Positions 14,901 through 25,400 of a DNA stretch of 64,000 nt are shown in pieces. Each line of letters opens with the position of its first letter. Position 1 is the stretch's first letter. A model generated the notes under the pieces. That model was given only the letters and a program-made list of their open reading frames with translations, was not told the origin of the DNA and did no database searches. Position numbers and translations under genes: made by a program. The stretch is taken from contig JAOVVO010000155.1 in the NCBI GenBank assembly GCA_028564675.1, positions 1 through 64,000 on the forward strand. The letters run 5' to 3'. Source of the DNA: Onchocerca lupi. Its lineage: Eukaryota > Nematoda > Chromadorea > Rhabditida > Onchocercidae.

Positions 14901-17900
14901 ATGGTTGATGAATATCGTTTTAAGATTTCAATCACTTATGCTGCTTTGCCATCAAATCGTTTGCATGAATTTATCCAGCTTCAGAACGTTACTGTTTCGA
15001 GTGGTAAGTTCAACTGTTTGTATATAATGATGAGCAAGCAGTGATTAGTGATAAATAAGCTTAGATGGCAGATAAACTAAACTGTTAAACAATTAGTCTA
15101 TGGAAAGGAACAATTGATTGAATTATCCATCGTAAGATGCCAATATATGCAAAAATATATTAAATAAAATAAAAGATTAATAAAATTATCGGATGAAAAA
15201 AACAAAATTAGAATAATGGAAAAATGACAAATGGCTCTAATGCATAATTTATATGATAACACAAAATACCAATCTTTTAGGCGGAAGTGTAGCAATCAAT
15301 GGATCTCATGTCAATTTAAATTTTATACGAAAACACTTTCACGATGAACTTCTGGTAGACTTTTCACGGAAACCACAATACGGTCAATTGGATATATTGA
15401 ACAGCATTGCCAATCAGACTGCTCTGATGAAACTTTTTGATCTGTCTACTGGAAGGTCATTGATTTATCGACATCAAAAGATGGAAAAATTGTTGCCAGA
15501 TGAAATTTTATTTCATATTTTACCTAAAAATGATGCTAATCGTCGAACAAATCGTTTGCGGATAATATTACCGGTGACAGTGATACCACTAAAAGATCCA
15601 TCTATAAAGGTTAATGTTTTATAAAATTACTTTTATCTTTGTCAATAATGAATTTAATTTATCAATTAAAAACTGCAATCCTTCCTATATTTCATTTCCA
15701 GATTAATCGATTTCCGGATCGGATCAAACTAACTGCCGGAAACAATTATTCACTGTCACCGGAGGTATTTCACGCTATGCATTCAGAAATCAAGCCAACT
15801 GCTTTAGAATATCGATTACTTCAGGTAGACTTCAGCATTCTTTCAAGAATTTTTACTGTTGCTTGTAGTAATTATGTAAAAATTGAGTACCAAGTATTTT
15901 TTCCAATTGAATTTAATTTTTCCAGAGGAAAATGAAGTTTCAGGCAGGGAGTAATGGAGTGAAACTTTTGATGGAGAAGAAAACGACAGAAATATTTACT
16001 CAGGATGACGTAAACAATGGTAAAATTTGGCTTTCGCATCAGCAACAATTCGATATTCATGATAACATCGATGTTGTCGTCTTTCAGGTTATTTGAAAAT
16101 TATTATTCATCGTCCAGATTAGTTACCATGAAATCTGTGAACAAACTTTGATCAATTATTAAAGCTAGTTAATTTTTTTTTTTAAACAATAATTTGTCAT
16201 TCATGTATCATTCATGAAATTCAAAGATCAAATATTTTATTCGTTATTTCAAAAAAACTAGTAAACAACTGACTTAAGAGATAGTCTCAAATTAAGCGAA
16301 ATTTCAAAGTACAATAGAAGTGCTCTAATTAGAAGACAAAATAGAAAGCCTAGATCAAAGCAAACATTGTACGGAAAATCTATTAACTTGATAAATCTGA
16401 AACTAAATTTATTCTAATTTCCCGAAGTATGAGTTGGACCCTATTTTTTAGCTGCCGCATATAATTAGTTTGAATCAATTATTGTTTAAAAAAATTTCAT
16501 AACAGTAATTTTTAAGTAAGAAATTTGTTTGTCATATAATATGCTGCATTAATTGCTATTCATTATCTTTATCTGTCTTTCAAACGATCAAATTATTTTG
16601 GGTTGGCAGTCATATAAGAGCACTTATTATTGATATATTATCATTATCATTGTCATTGTCTCTCGAAAATCATTCCGCTATCGAATATGTTCAAGGGAAA
16701 ACGTATGTACTTTTGAACAGGTAACATTTGAAAAAGGTGATTGTACAATTAAACTTTGAGTAAGCGATAGAACGAAGAATTAACATTATTTAATGGCAAA
16801 TAGTGGCAAATAGCTAACAAATAATTGATTAAATTTAATGTAGAAATAAAAATGTGATAAATAATTAATTAGACATTATCTTTTAGGCGTATACTATTAA
16901 ATAAAGAATTAATAAAATTTTAATTTCATTAGAACCATTTATCTAAATGATTACAACAGTAATTATCAGTCAAGGGAGCAAAAAAAGTAAATGCAAGAAT
17001 TAACTGAAAAATGAAATAATAATTTTTATATGGCATTAATGAGAATTAAAATTTGAATTTTACAGGACTCATTTCGATACAAAGTCAGGTAGTGATCGAT
17101 CGAAAATTGTATATAAAATTACGACGCCACCAGAAAATGGTACGTTGTATTGGGTAGCAGACGAAAAAGAAGCAAATATATTTACGCAACGTGACATTGA
17201 TGAAGGACGTTTACTCTACGCACAACTTAATATGCAAGCATTTCAGGTTGGCATGCTTAACTTGAAGTAAATAAAATAATTTAAAAGATAAATTTAAAAA
17301 TAAATTGCTTTAAATGATATTATCAACATCTGTACATGAAATATTTCATATTTAAAAGATAAAATTGAAATCCTTGCTGAAATTTTCGACGAGTTTATTA
17401 TTGTTTCAATTAAGAAATTGGAATTTACTTTTTCCGACTTTCCACTAATTCTTCTGAACTTAACGATTATTTCAATGCAAAAATACCATTACATTTTACT
17501 TGATAAATTTGCATAGTGCAATGATTTGAGCTGATAAAGTTGTCCATTTCAGGATCGATTTAAATTTAGGGTTGAAAATGAATTAAATGAAACAGTGCAA
17601 AATATTTCATATGTACGTGTACTTCCTGTATTGAATCCACGAACACTTGTTGCCAATAGCAGTTCGGTAACACTCATTACTGATGAACATCTGAACGCTT
17701 CCATTTTACAGGTGAGAATTTAAGGAAAAAGATTTGACGATAAAAAATTTGATTATATTTTAGAATTAAGTTTGAATTTGAAGATAACTCGATTCTTGAC
17801 CATCTTTCAGGGTTTAAATCCACGTTTCTTTGTTACTAAATCACCACGTTTTGGGCGCTTTATACTAAGTACAAATGTTGACCAATTCGTGGAATATTTC

Positions 17901-19462
17901 ACTTACAATGATGTTATAAACAATGGCCTACGTTATGCACCCGATCAAACCAATGTTATGATACTCGATTTTGCTGAATTAGAACTAAATGCTGATGAAA
18001 CTCAACCAGCTAGATTCAGGTTCAACTTGAAATATTAATTCAAAGATTTTTGGGATTTAAAAATACTTAATTTATCCATATTTTTCCATGTTTATTCAAT
18101 TTTTTGTCCTGATAGGAACTCGAACAATTATTTCGCAAAATTGATTTCTAGTTTAAGATTCAATTTGCTAACGAATTTTAAATTCTTTTCAGATTTGATA
18201 TCGAAATTTATCCGTCTACTGTAATTAATGACATTCCTTCAACTGAAAGCACTGCGAATCGTTCGACAATACCTGACTTATCTCAATCATCTATAATACC
18301 AATTAACGGATTGGCAGATTATTATATATTAATCATCCTACTTGCGCTTATCATCGTCGTAATAGCAATTATCATCATACTTCGGCGAAATTCAAGCCAT
18401 CAAAAGCAAATGCGTGTAGTGAATGCACAGAAGAAACGCGAATTAGATGAAAAAACGAAGACAGATCTCGAAAAAAAGCCTGATTTACTGAGTACCACGG
18501 TATGCAGATTGAATATATTCATAACGATTTAAATTTGTTCTTTTAATTAAACGACATGATTTTTCATGTTAATTTCAAATTTTCAAACTAAGCATTTGTT
18601 TAAATGGAAGGAAATAAATAAAGTAATATTTACCTGATATATATTATCTCGAATCGAAAATACTGATGCATATTTTTACGAATTTTGAAATATTTTGTTT
18701 TTAGATGGAAACTGATTTACAACTCATTCCTGTTTTTTTTTTTTTTTTTATACGAAACATTAATCTAATGCTCATAGAGTAATTTTCACATAAATAATTG
18801 ACATTATTACTTTTCAATTTTTTCTTTTCAGTCACCAGATATATACAGTCTTAGTCGGAATTTTAAGTTTGTAAACATTTAATTTTAATTATAACGCTAC
18901 AAATTAAATTTTAAGACTTTCACTAGTCAGTGATATTCTGTGCAAAAAATTGTCAGCCAAAAAGAAAAGGAAGATCATTATTGAAACAGAATGATTATTC
19001 TAATGAAATAATAGCCATATTGATCTGGGATGATTTCGAAATATTAAAATGTCAAAATTTGTTTGAATTTTTTTGCAATTTTCTCGTTAGCATGGATTAA
19101 TTTAATGAATCCAAATTAGTTCATACACTTTTCCTATTTTCCTATGATTTTCCAAATTAATTTATAAAATTTTCAATTCCATAATTTTATAATATCAATA
19201 ATAGGTCTATGCTACGATCGGACGCAGTCGTCGTGAGCCGTCTGAGAAACAAACTGAGCGTTCTTTGCAAACATTCGATGGCTCGAAACATCATGCATCT
19301 TTGGCTCCGACACCAACACCTCAACGACCTCATTCTCGACCACTTTCCTGTGAATCGATGGATTATCGAGCATTAAATATTCGAAATACTCCAGAACTGA
19401 GTAAATCTAGGCCGGATCGATATCATTCAACGAGATTGAAAGATAATCAATATTGGGTATAA
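4287..19462 (+). CDS. CSPG4: CSPG4/NG2-like chondroitin sulfate proteoglycan (whole gene, 31 exons)
   Basis: This is a single-pass type I cell-surface proteoglycan of the CSPG4/NG2 family; vertebrate members bind matrix ligands and couple to PDZ proteins. Thirty-one exons were joined, and all phases agree except at one junction (see 16610-16720). The product is about 2,100 residues, against about 2,320 for human CSPG4. Order: hydrophobic N-terminus, one laminin-G-like region, 15 CSPG repeats (P-x-x-G followed by FTQ-x-DI-x-x-G-x-(I/L)-x-Y), one transmembrane helix near residue 1,950, and a tail of about 137 residues ending QYWV. The repeat count and the terminal QYWV match vertebrate CSPG4. 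The gene's 5' end is uncertain because the first exon has no in-frame ATG before its hydrophobic stretch. Exon coordinates are given in the segment entries. Confidence 0.93.
6410..12068 (+). CDS. CSPG4: CSPG4-like gene: CSPG repeats 1-7 (exons 4-14)
   Basis: Exons: 6410-6551, 6739-6881, 7608-7764, 8182-8317, 8598-8848, 9087-9365, 9966-10163, 10514-10680, 10840-11002, 11403-11629, 11801-12068. All have AG acceptors and GT donors, and the phases agree throughout. CSPG repeats are cadherin-like beta-sandwich modules. Repeat 1 shows ILEPPQHGQL, an FVSSDI motif and a following NPVNDAPEL linker. Repeat 3 is the clearest (IVDQPEYGVV, then FTQNDIDNSRVQYKH). Repeat 4 is split, with FTQK at the end of 9087-9365 and HIDDGDITYK at the start of 9966-10163. 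Repeats 5 to 7 follow the same pattern. Many N-x-S/T sequons suggest glycosylation. A 45-bp exon-like segment at 9453-9497 lies in one intron. Confidence 0.9.
9453..9497 (+). other. Possible 15-codon cassette exon in CSPG4-like gene
   Basis: A 45-bp segment has a strong acceptor (CCACTACAG), a GTAAAT donor and phase 0 at both ends, so it could be inserted without breaking the frame between exons 9087-9365 and 9966-10163. It encodes ETSENIIDIAKITFY, which resembles the repeat motif continuing FTQK with DI..GKI.Y. It may be an alternative exon or a decayed exon duplicate. Expression is unknown. Confidence 0.3.
12223..16087 (+). CDS. CSPG4: CSPG4-like gene: CSPG repeats 7-13 (exons 15-24)
   Basis: Exons: 12223-12544, 12988-13184, 13350-13695, 13830-13912, 14069-14219, 14332-14522, 14691-15003, 15281-15609, 15702-15824, 15926-16087. 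Phases agree at every internal junction. The acceptor at 12987 (CTCTTTCAG) was chosen because it restores the frame from 12544; an acceptor further upstream does not. Repeat signatures include IIRQPMHGSL with FTQAHINAGQVQYLH, VFSDPENGW with FSIQELNDHRIHY, LVNQPLNGYV with FSQAEINKSEIIF, VTNVPRYGNLL with FTQEDINQYRVAY, and FTQDDVNNGKIW. The protein here is extracellular. The final exon ends DNIDVVVFQ in phase 0, and the next link is the one place where the model does not close. Confidence 0.9.
16610..16720 (+). CDS. CSPG4: CSPG4-like gene: exon 25, 5' boundary unresolved
   Basis: The 3' part reads ENHSAIEYVQGKTYVLLNR and ends at a GTAACA donor after 16720 in phase 2. This joins cleanly to the exon at 17066 (RTHFDTKSGSD), giving a normal CSPG repeat boundary. 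The 5' side is less clear: the frame is open well upstream (LSLSLSLSLENHS), but the obvious acceptor GGTTGGCAG at 16609 leaves one base, whereas the previous exon (15926-16087) ends in phase 0. Either a small exon between 16088 and 16609 is missed, a non-standard acceptor is used, or the assembly has an indel. Confidence 0.6.
17066..19462 (+). CDS. CSPG4: CSPG4-like gene: last repeats, transmembrane helix, PDZ-ligand tail (exons 26-31)
   Basis: Exons: 17066-17246, 17553-17711, 17811-18019, 18193-18499, 18832-18870, 19205-19462; all in phase, stop TAA at 19460. Repeats 14 (ITTPPENGTLYW, FTQRDIDEGRLLY) and 15 (VTKSPRFGRFI, FTYNDVINNGLRY) close the ectodomain. After a Ser/Thr-rich stem comes the membrane span YYILIILLALIIVVIAIIII, then basic RR as a stop-transfer. 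The tail contains a 13-codon exon (SPDIYSLSRNFKF), a Thr/Pro cluster (SLAPTPTPQRPHS) and ends KDNQYWV. The QYWV C-terminus is identical to the PDZ-binding motif of vertebrate NG2, supporting orthology and an intact 3' end. Confidence 0.93.
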
Positions 19463-19781
19463 TTGTCAATGAACTTTGTTTTTACTTTTCCATTATATAT
19501 TGTTTTTATTGTGCTTTTTCTGCTAAGCATTCATAATATTATATTACAAACTAAGAGTAAAATTTGAGCGAGAATTCAAAAAATTTTGAGAACTCTTCTT
19601 CGAGGATGCTATGAATGAGAAAAGTTTTTTTTTTTTTTTTTATAAATCCAAATTTATTAAGATCTATTGTAAGAACAGTTTCTATCAATTGGTTGGTGTA
19701 CAAATAACATTTTTTGAGCTTATAACATGACTTCATAGAATTTCTCTGAAAATCTATACAAATAAAAATGCATATGTTCAA

Positions 19782-19845
19782 GATCTTAAATCTCCCAAAG
19801 TTCTTCACCTGTTGCTTTGAAATTTTGATACAACATTGCTTTCGA
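19782..19845. repeat. Dispersed repeat, copy A
   Basis: The stretch with AAGATCTTAAATCTCC, then TTGCTTTGAAATTTTGATAC and AACATTGC, recurs with about 80% identity by eye at 20504-20570 (copy B), and its 3' half recurs at about 47686-47735 inside the Helitron-like insertion (copy C). It directly precedes the zinc-finger fragment. Family identity is unknown. Confidence 0.6.
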
Positions 19846-19854
19846 ATATGAGCA

Positions 19855-20115
19855 CCATTCAAATGTGATGAGTGCGGCAAAGATTTCAATCAATTCACCA
19901 ATCTGAAAAAATATAAATTGATACACACGGGCATAGTACTATTCAAATGAGATGAAAGATTCAGTCAAAAGTTTCATTTGACTGTACACAAGAAAAACGC
20001 ATAAAAATTCTATTGAAAAGTTATATTTTGCCGTGAACTCTTTGACGACGTTCACAATAAAAGATATCGCTGTCACAGCTGCATTAATAAAAAAGAATAA
20101 TTCCACTTGCAAGAT
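19855..20115 (+). pseudogene. Degenerate C2H2 (Krueppel-type) zinc-finger fragment
   Basis: Translation from 19855 gives PFKCDECGKDFNQFTNLKK, then YKLIH and an HTG linker: a C2H2 finger with C-x2-C, x12 and final H, but with the first His replaced by Tyr (CAT to TAT class change). The linker that is normally HTGEKPFKC reads HTGIVLFK followed by a stop where Cys is expected (TGT to TGA). A second finger remnant (DERFSQKFHLTVHKKNA) ends in a stop at 20002-20004. A third C-x2-C remnant (RYRCHSC) occurs near 20062-20082 in another frame. Lost ligands, stops and frameshift mark it as a pseudogene fragment. No initiator or upstream exon is visible. Confidence 0.72.
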
Positions 20116-20503
20116 TATGAAATTATTATATTTTGATACTTAAAATATTGTGAATAATTTTGTTTTTATATTTATGCATATTTTCATTGATTAAATAGCA
20201 AAAATATTGATGAAAATTGAATGAAAAATTCTGAATGCTAATCGGATATAACTTCATATTTCATTCATTTTATTACTTGAATTTTTATATGTTATTTTAG
20301 TTATAATATTCTATTTGTTATTATATTTGCTTATCGTTCATCATAGCTTTTCATTTGCAATTTTTTTAATGGAAATAAGATTTCAACAGTTTGCAAATTT
20401 CGACTAGATTATATTTTGCTGAGATATAAATGGAAGGCATTATACATGAAATAAAAATTTAAGAATAAAAATTATAAATAAAAATTTAAATGTTCGTTTT
20501 TTC

Positions 20504-20570
20504 AAGATCTTAAATCTCCAAAGGTTCTACATCCACTGCTTTGAAATTTTGAAACAACGTTGCATTCGAT
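20504..20570. repeat. Dispersed repeat, copy B
   Basis: Copy B contains CAAGATCTTAAATCTCC, then CTGCTTTGAAATTTTG and ACAACGTTGCATTCGA, matching copy A at 19782-19845 almost base for base and sharing GAAATTTTG...ACAACGTTGCATT with copy C near 47700. No coding sequence is attached to it. Confidence 0.6.
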
Positions 20571-21107
20571 TAGCCGCTTATATAGATGTTACACCTATGA
20601 CAGGTAAAAAGATGCTTTTTTGATAATATTTCTCTCTCTCCCCTGCTCTTCTCCTCTTTTACCGTTTTTTCATTTTGCCTTTTTTTTTTTGCTCCTTTCA
20701 TCCTCCTTCCTTCTATCTGTGTTCATTTTTTTATTTCCTTCCTCCATATCATTCCCTCATATGATATTAAAATATTTCTCAGACAAGTCAATTTTCGGCA
20801 CGATGACCTTTGTTCTCTTATCTTCCGATCTGCTAATAGAGCTTATATGCATTTTGTGAAATATTGAGCTGTTAACTGTCAGAAATGTTGCAAGGACTAG
20901 AACTTCTTTGAAATAAGGTCGAAGATTCCGAACCATTCGAAATGAAAATTCTTTTCCAAAACTTAAAAATCTGAAAAAAAAGGTGATTTTCACAAAGAAT
21001 CAAAAATGAAGTTGAAAGTTTTAATGACCAGTGAGTGTTATTTGATAGATTTGGCCATCAAATTTGTAATTAATCGTAATTTTGTAAAGAAAAATCGTTA
21101 ATGAAAT

Positions 21108-21220
21108 AAAATAATCATTGTTACTGAAAAAGTAAGTTAACCGATTGTGTGGCCTCATTTACATTTCAAATAATCATTGTTACTGAAAAACTAAGTTAAC
21201 TCATTGTGTTGCCTCATTTT
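21108..21220. repeat. 59-bp tandem duplication (two units)
   Basis: Two near-identical units lie at 21108-21160 and 21168-21220. Each begins AATAATCATTGTTACTGAAA and ends with TTGTGTxGCCTCATTT, with only a few substitutions between them. The period is 59 bases. It is non-coding and of unknown origin, consistent with a recent local duplication. Confidence 0.8.
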
Positions 21221-22470
21221 TTTTAATTTTTAGATATATTTTGAAATACCTTAAATTTTGAAAATAAAAGAATTGGATGCTCATTCATCAGAGTGACGAA
21301 ATTAAATTCATACAAAAGAAACCGATATTTTATATAATTTCTGTGCAGGAGTATTAGATATATTTGATCATAAATAAGTTTGGAAATTTTTTTATTTAAA
21401 TTTTTTATCTAAAAAGGCTACAATCTGAATGATAATCTTCTGTCAAAATAAATCACTGATTGGTTCCAATTGTTTTGTTACAGAAAATAAGAGCGAAAGA
21501 AAATTAAAAATGATTCACCATTCTTTAAAAAAGAATCTGCATTTTTCAGGAACTTTAAATATGATTTGATGTTGAATTCAGATAGAAGAATGTTTTGCAA
21601 GAAAAATCGGTAGGTCATCGAATCTTTCCAAAACTTTTCCGTAATTCAAGAATTCCATTTTTTTTGAAAGCAGTTACCTGCTATTTGATAAGAAGCTTAG
21701 ACCAGAATATATTATCAGTTTCAATATATACGAGAAATCATTGATGGTAATATTATTTGTATTCGCAGAATTTTTGCATAAGCTTATTTGAAATATTTTG
21801 CAAATCACAATACAAGCACACTCTTCATATCAACGATTAAATTCTGATTAATTTCAATTTTATGTCAGCAAAATTTTTTATAATCTTTGATTGAAATATC
21901 ACTTGATGCCACTCAACTCATTCGTTACAAAAACTTTCCTTTAGTCTAGTTTTATCACACATTTGTATCTTTCATATTTCTTCTCGATATTTTTTTATTT
22001 ATATTCTGTCCTCTAAGTTGAATTAAAACGAATCATAATTTATTAAATATTGATATGTATCACGAAAAAATTTATTTTCTATTTCTTCATATCTTATTTT
22101 TAAAATTTTTCATTCTTCCATATGTGTCACTAACCATTTAACAGTTTCTGTATTTTAAAAGAAGTACTGAGTAAAATGGCTGTGGAAAAGTTCTTCCTCA
22201 AAACTTGTTATTATAATATAAAAAATAATTTGGAGAATATACGGAAATGCATAATTAATTTGCATCTCTTTAATGATTGTTGACAACAAAAAATTGGAAC
22301 ATAAAGTTTATGTTGTCGTCCGCAACTCTACAACTTTGTAAATAGATTTGCGACAATTATGAAGATGATTCGAACCATTCAATTAATTGTTCTCAGTGGA
22401 AACTTTTCTGAAATTATTCAACTGATGGTAATAATTAATTAAATCGAATTTAGAAAGGATTCAGTTCAGT

Positions 22471-25400
22471 ATGCCATTATTGAACAATTTATGGCGTCAG
22501 AATATTATGGATATGAAATCTTTCATTGTACTTTCTTTCGTTTTGTATCAAGCCATATCACTTAATATTACTTCGACAGGTAAACTTTTTGAGTTTTTGA
22601 ATTTCAATTAAAATATCTGTATTATGAATGCTATAAATGCGCATTGAAAAGAATTCATTTATAATACTGATTCACTTGATTCACGTAAGATTCACTTATA
22701 TGTTGAACTGATTCATTCATTATACTCTGTATTGAAATCATTTCTTCGTCTTATGCACCTGTTATTTCAATTATTGAAAAAGTTCACGTGAAGATAAAAG
22801 AGGATTCGATAATTTCAGTAGAAGTGATTAATGAAAAATCCAATGAAAGTACGAATTACGACTACAGGAAATTATTTACTGCTACTTCAATACAAAATGC
22901 AATTTCTAAATATCTAACCAGAGAAGATTTGAAAACTGTGACGTTCGTATCTTCTTTTATCGATATTAAAAATATTATTGAAAAATTGAAATCTTATCAA
23001 TCAGACTTTGTTGATTTAATATTTAACTAATTTCAAATAATGATTTAATAAGTTATAATGGTGAGATTCTTTATGCATCAAATTATATTATTTTGCAGAA
23101 CCATTAAGGAGATAGCAGATTTTGCAAATTCAGAGTTAAACCATCGATTGAGATTACTGCATTTTCGATATGGTAAAATTACTGTGCCTTCAATACAAGA
23201 AGCTTTAAAATATCTATCTCGAGCAGATTTCAGCGATTTGAGAGTATGCCTTTTTGATATTTCGAAAGTGGAACACAACTGGACAAATTTATCGTTTTGA
23301 GGGAGAACAGAATACTTTGTTTCATAAAGTTTTTTGATAAATGATAATTGAATTCATCACAAAATGCATTCAATATTGTTTCGCCTTGAAATTCGCATCT
23401 TAACAAAAAAAAAAAAAGAAACTTAGCAAAAAATTAAAATTAAAATATGAGTTTAAGTATGAAGAATGGATAGCAGATACATGTATTTTGTTCGGCGATA
23501 AAGATCCAATGAATATAACAGGCATGCTACAGTATAACTTTATAGTAGCGATTACATCTCGAAAGGATCATCTAAAAGTCGAATGGAACTTTGGTCTGCA
23601 ATTTAAATTCTATATTATTGATTTCTTGGCAGAATTAGTTTAAAATTAGCTAATGAATTATTCAAATATAAAATTAATTTTAATCAATTTAAATAATAAT
23701 CTTGATTTTAAAATTTCAGACAAAATAAATGAATTTGCTTCCAATGATGGAGAAGGAACTTTAATAAATGGTATGATTTACCCATATGATTGCATTCCTT
23801 GTGGAGAATTTCCAGTATCCTGTTTACCAGTTGAAGACATTAAGTTTGATACAGTTCATTTTAAAAATAAAAATTGTTTTAGTTCTTTTTTAGATCTCAA
23901 TATTAACAAGGATGTTCCTTGCGAAGTCATTTTGTTTATACGCAAATTTTTTTTTTTCATTTTAATTTCTTATCAATTATCACAATAATGAGTTATCTTA
24001 AATGATAAGAAAATGTAGCCAAAAAGATATTAGTCTGAGCACACAGTTACGGTATACTGTATACAAATAATTGATATAGATCTCTATTGATTAAATAATG
24101 GGAACATCAGTTAATATCAATTAAATGTTTTATATGCTCCAAATAAGTTTTCCAGGGATTCGCGATTTCATCCGAGTGTATATAGAACTCTCGTATTTTC
24201 AAAAGTAAATTTATTACAATTTGTAATATTCTATATTGTATTGATGCATAATTATATTGGATACCAAAACAAATTCCATCAGAAATTTCCTCCAGTGGAG
24301 TTTTTTAACAGATTGATAATATTTATGAGATCAAATAAGATCTGAATTACAGAATCAAGTGAAACTGGCCATCGTGATTAGTGGAAGTGATCAATCTACG
24401 AAAGAAAAAGCTGAAAATCGAGCACTTATGACAGCTCAAATTCTTAGATCGGATCTAGGTGACATGCCAATTTGTATTGTTGCACAATCGGATACGCGAA
24501 AGAATGAGTATGTCAAATTTGATGGTTTTTTGGCTACGAGAAGAATCTGAAGTTAAAGAGTAGTGAGAAGAAGTAGCACGAGAAGAATCTGAAGTCAAAG
24601 AGTAATAAGAAAAAGTAACGAAGATATTATTTAAGATTAGATCACATATCGGAATCTTTGGTGGAATCTTAGATTGCATATTTTAACAATTTGATGCTGC
24701 TAAGAATATTTACTGGTGGTTTTTATTGAACAAATTATGGAAATGCAATGGATAAATTAGTTGAAAAAATAAGGAAACACTATTATAATAAAAATTTTAG
24801 AAAAGCAAACTTGATCAACAAATTAGAGGAGGACGTAGTACTGCTGTTTTATTATCATGAAATAAGTGCATCGACCTTTGTTGTAGATACCAAAGATGAA
24901 GAAACATTGAGAAAGAAATTTCTGGGATGGAAGGTTTGACATTTTCTTTTTAAAGTATTGCTATTTACTCCAGCTTAATTAGATTTATTTTGTTAGCATT
25001 GGATAAAATTGATGAATTTCATGTGTAATGTTTAATGCTGTTATAAAATTATGCGAAATATTAAAAGTCTTTATAAACTTATTAAACTTCAAAATTTTAC
25101 TCATTCTTTGCATTGCTGACAATTATTGAAATATATAATGATTTTATTGTATTTTAATTTTACAAAAATATCCTTCATCTGCAGGAGAAATTGAATTTTC
25201 TCAACAGTCATCAAACGTTTGCTTTCCATTTTACGATGATCAATGGTACTGAACCGGAAAATAGTGAAGAAATATTCGGGTAGATATTTAATGTATTTCA
25301 ACAAGATATTTATTAAAAAAATTCCTGGAAAACACAAATTGCGGAAAGGTAGCAGTTGGAAATCTGTAAACTGCAATTATTTGATCAAGAAGAATATATG

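Larger units (their letters stand above)
19463..22470. other. Intergenic region between CSPG4-like gene and secreted-protein gene
   Basis: No intact gene is seen over these 3 kb. It contains a degenerate zinc-finger fragment (19855-20115), two copies of a dispersed repeat (about 19782-19845 and 20504-20570), a CT-rich stretch near 20630-20720 and a 59-bp tandem duplication (21108-21220). The 112-codon antisense frame at 19551-19889 overlaps the repeat and poly-A and has no protein-like features. The 3' untranslated region of the CSPG4-like gene must lie at its left end; an AATAAA occurs near 19761. Confidence 0.6.

Noticed and set aside
19551..19889. 112-codon minus-strand ORF
   Set aside because: It overlaps a dispersed repeat copy and a poly-T run, and is antisense to the start of the zinc-finger fragment.
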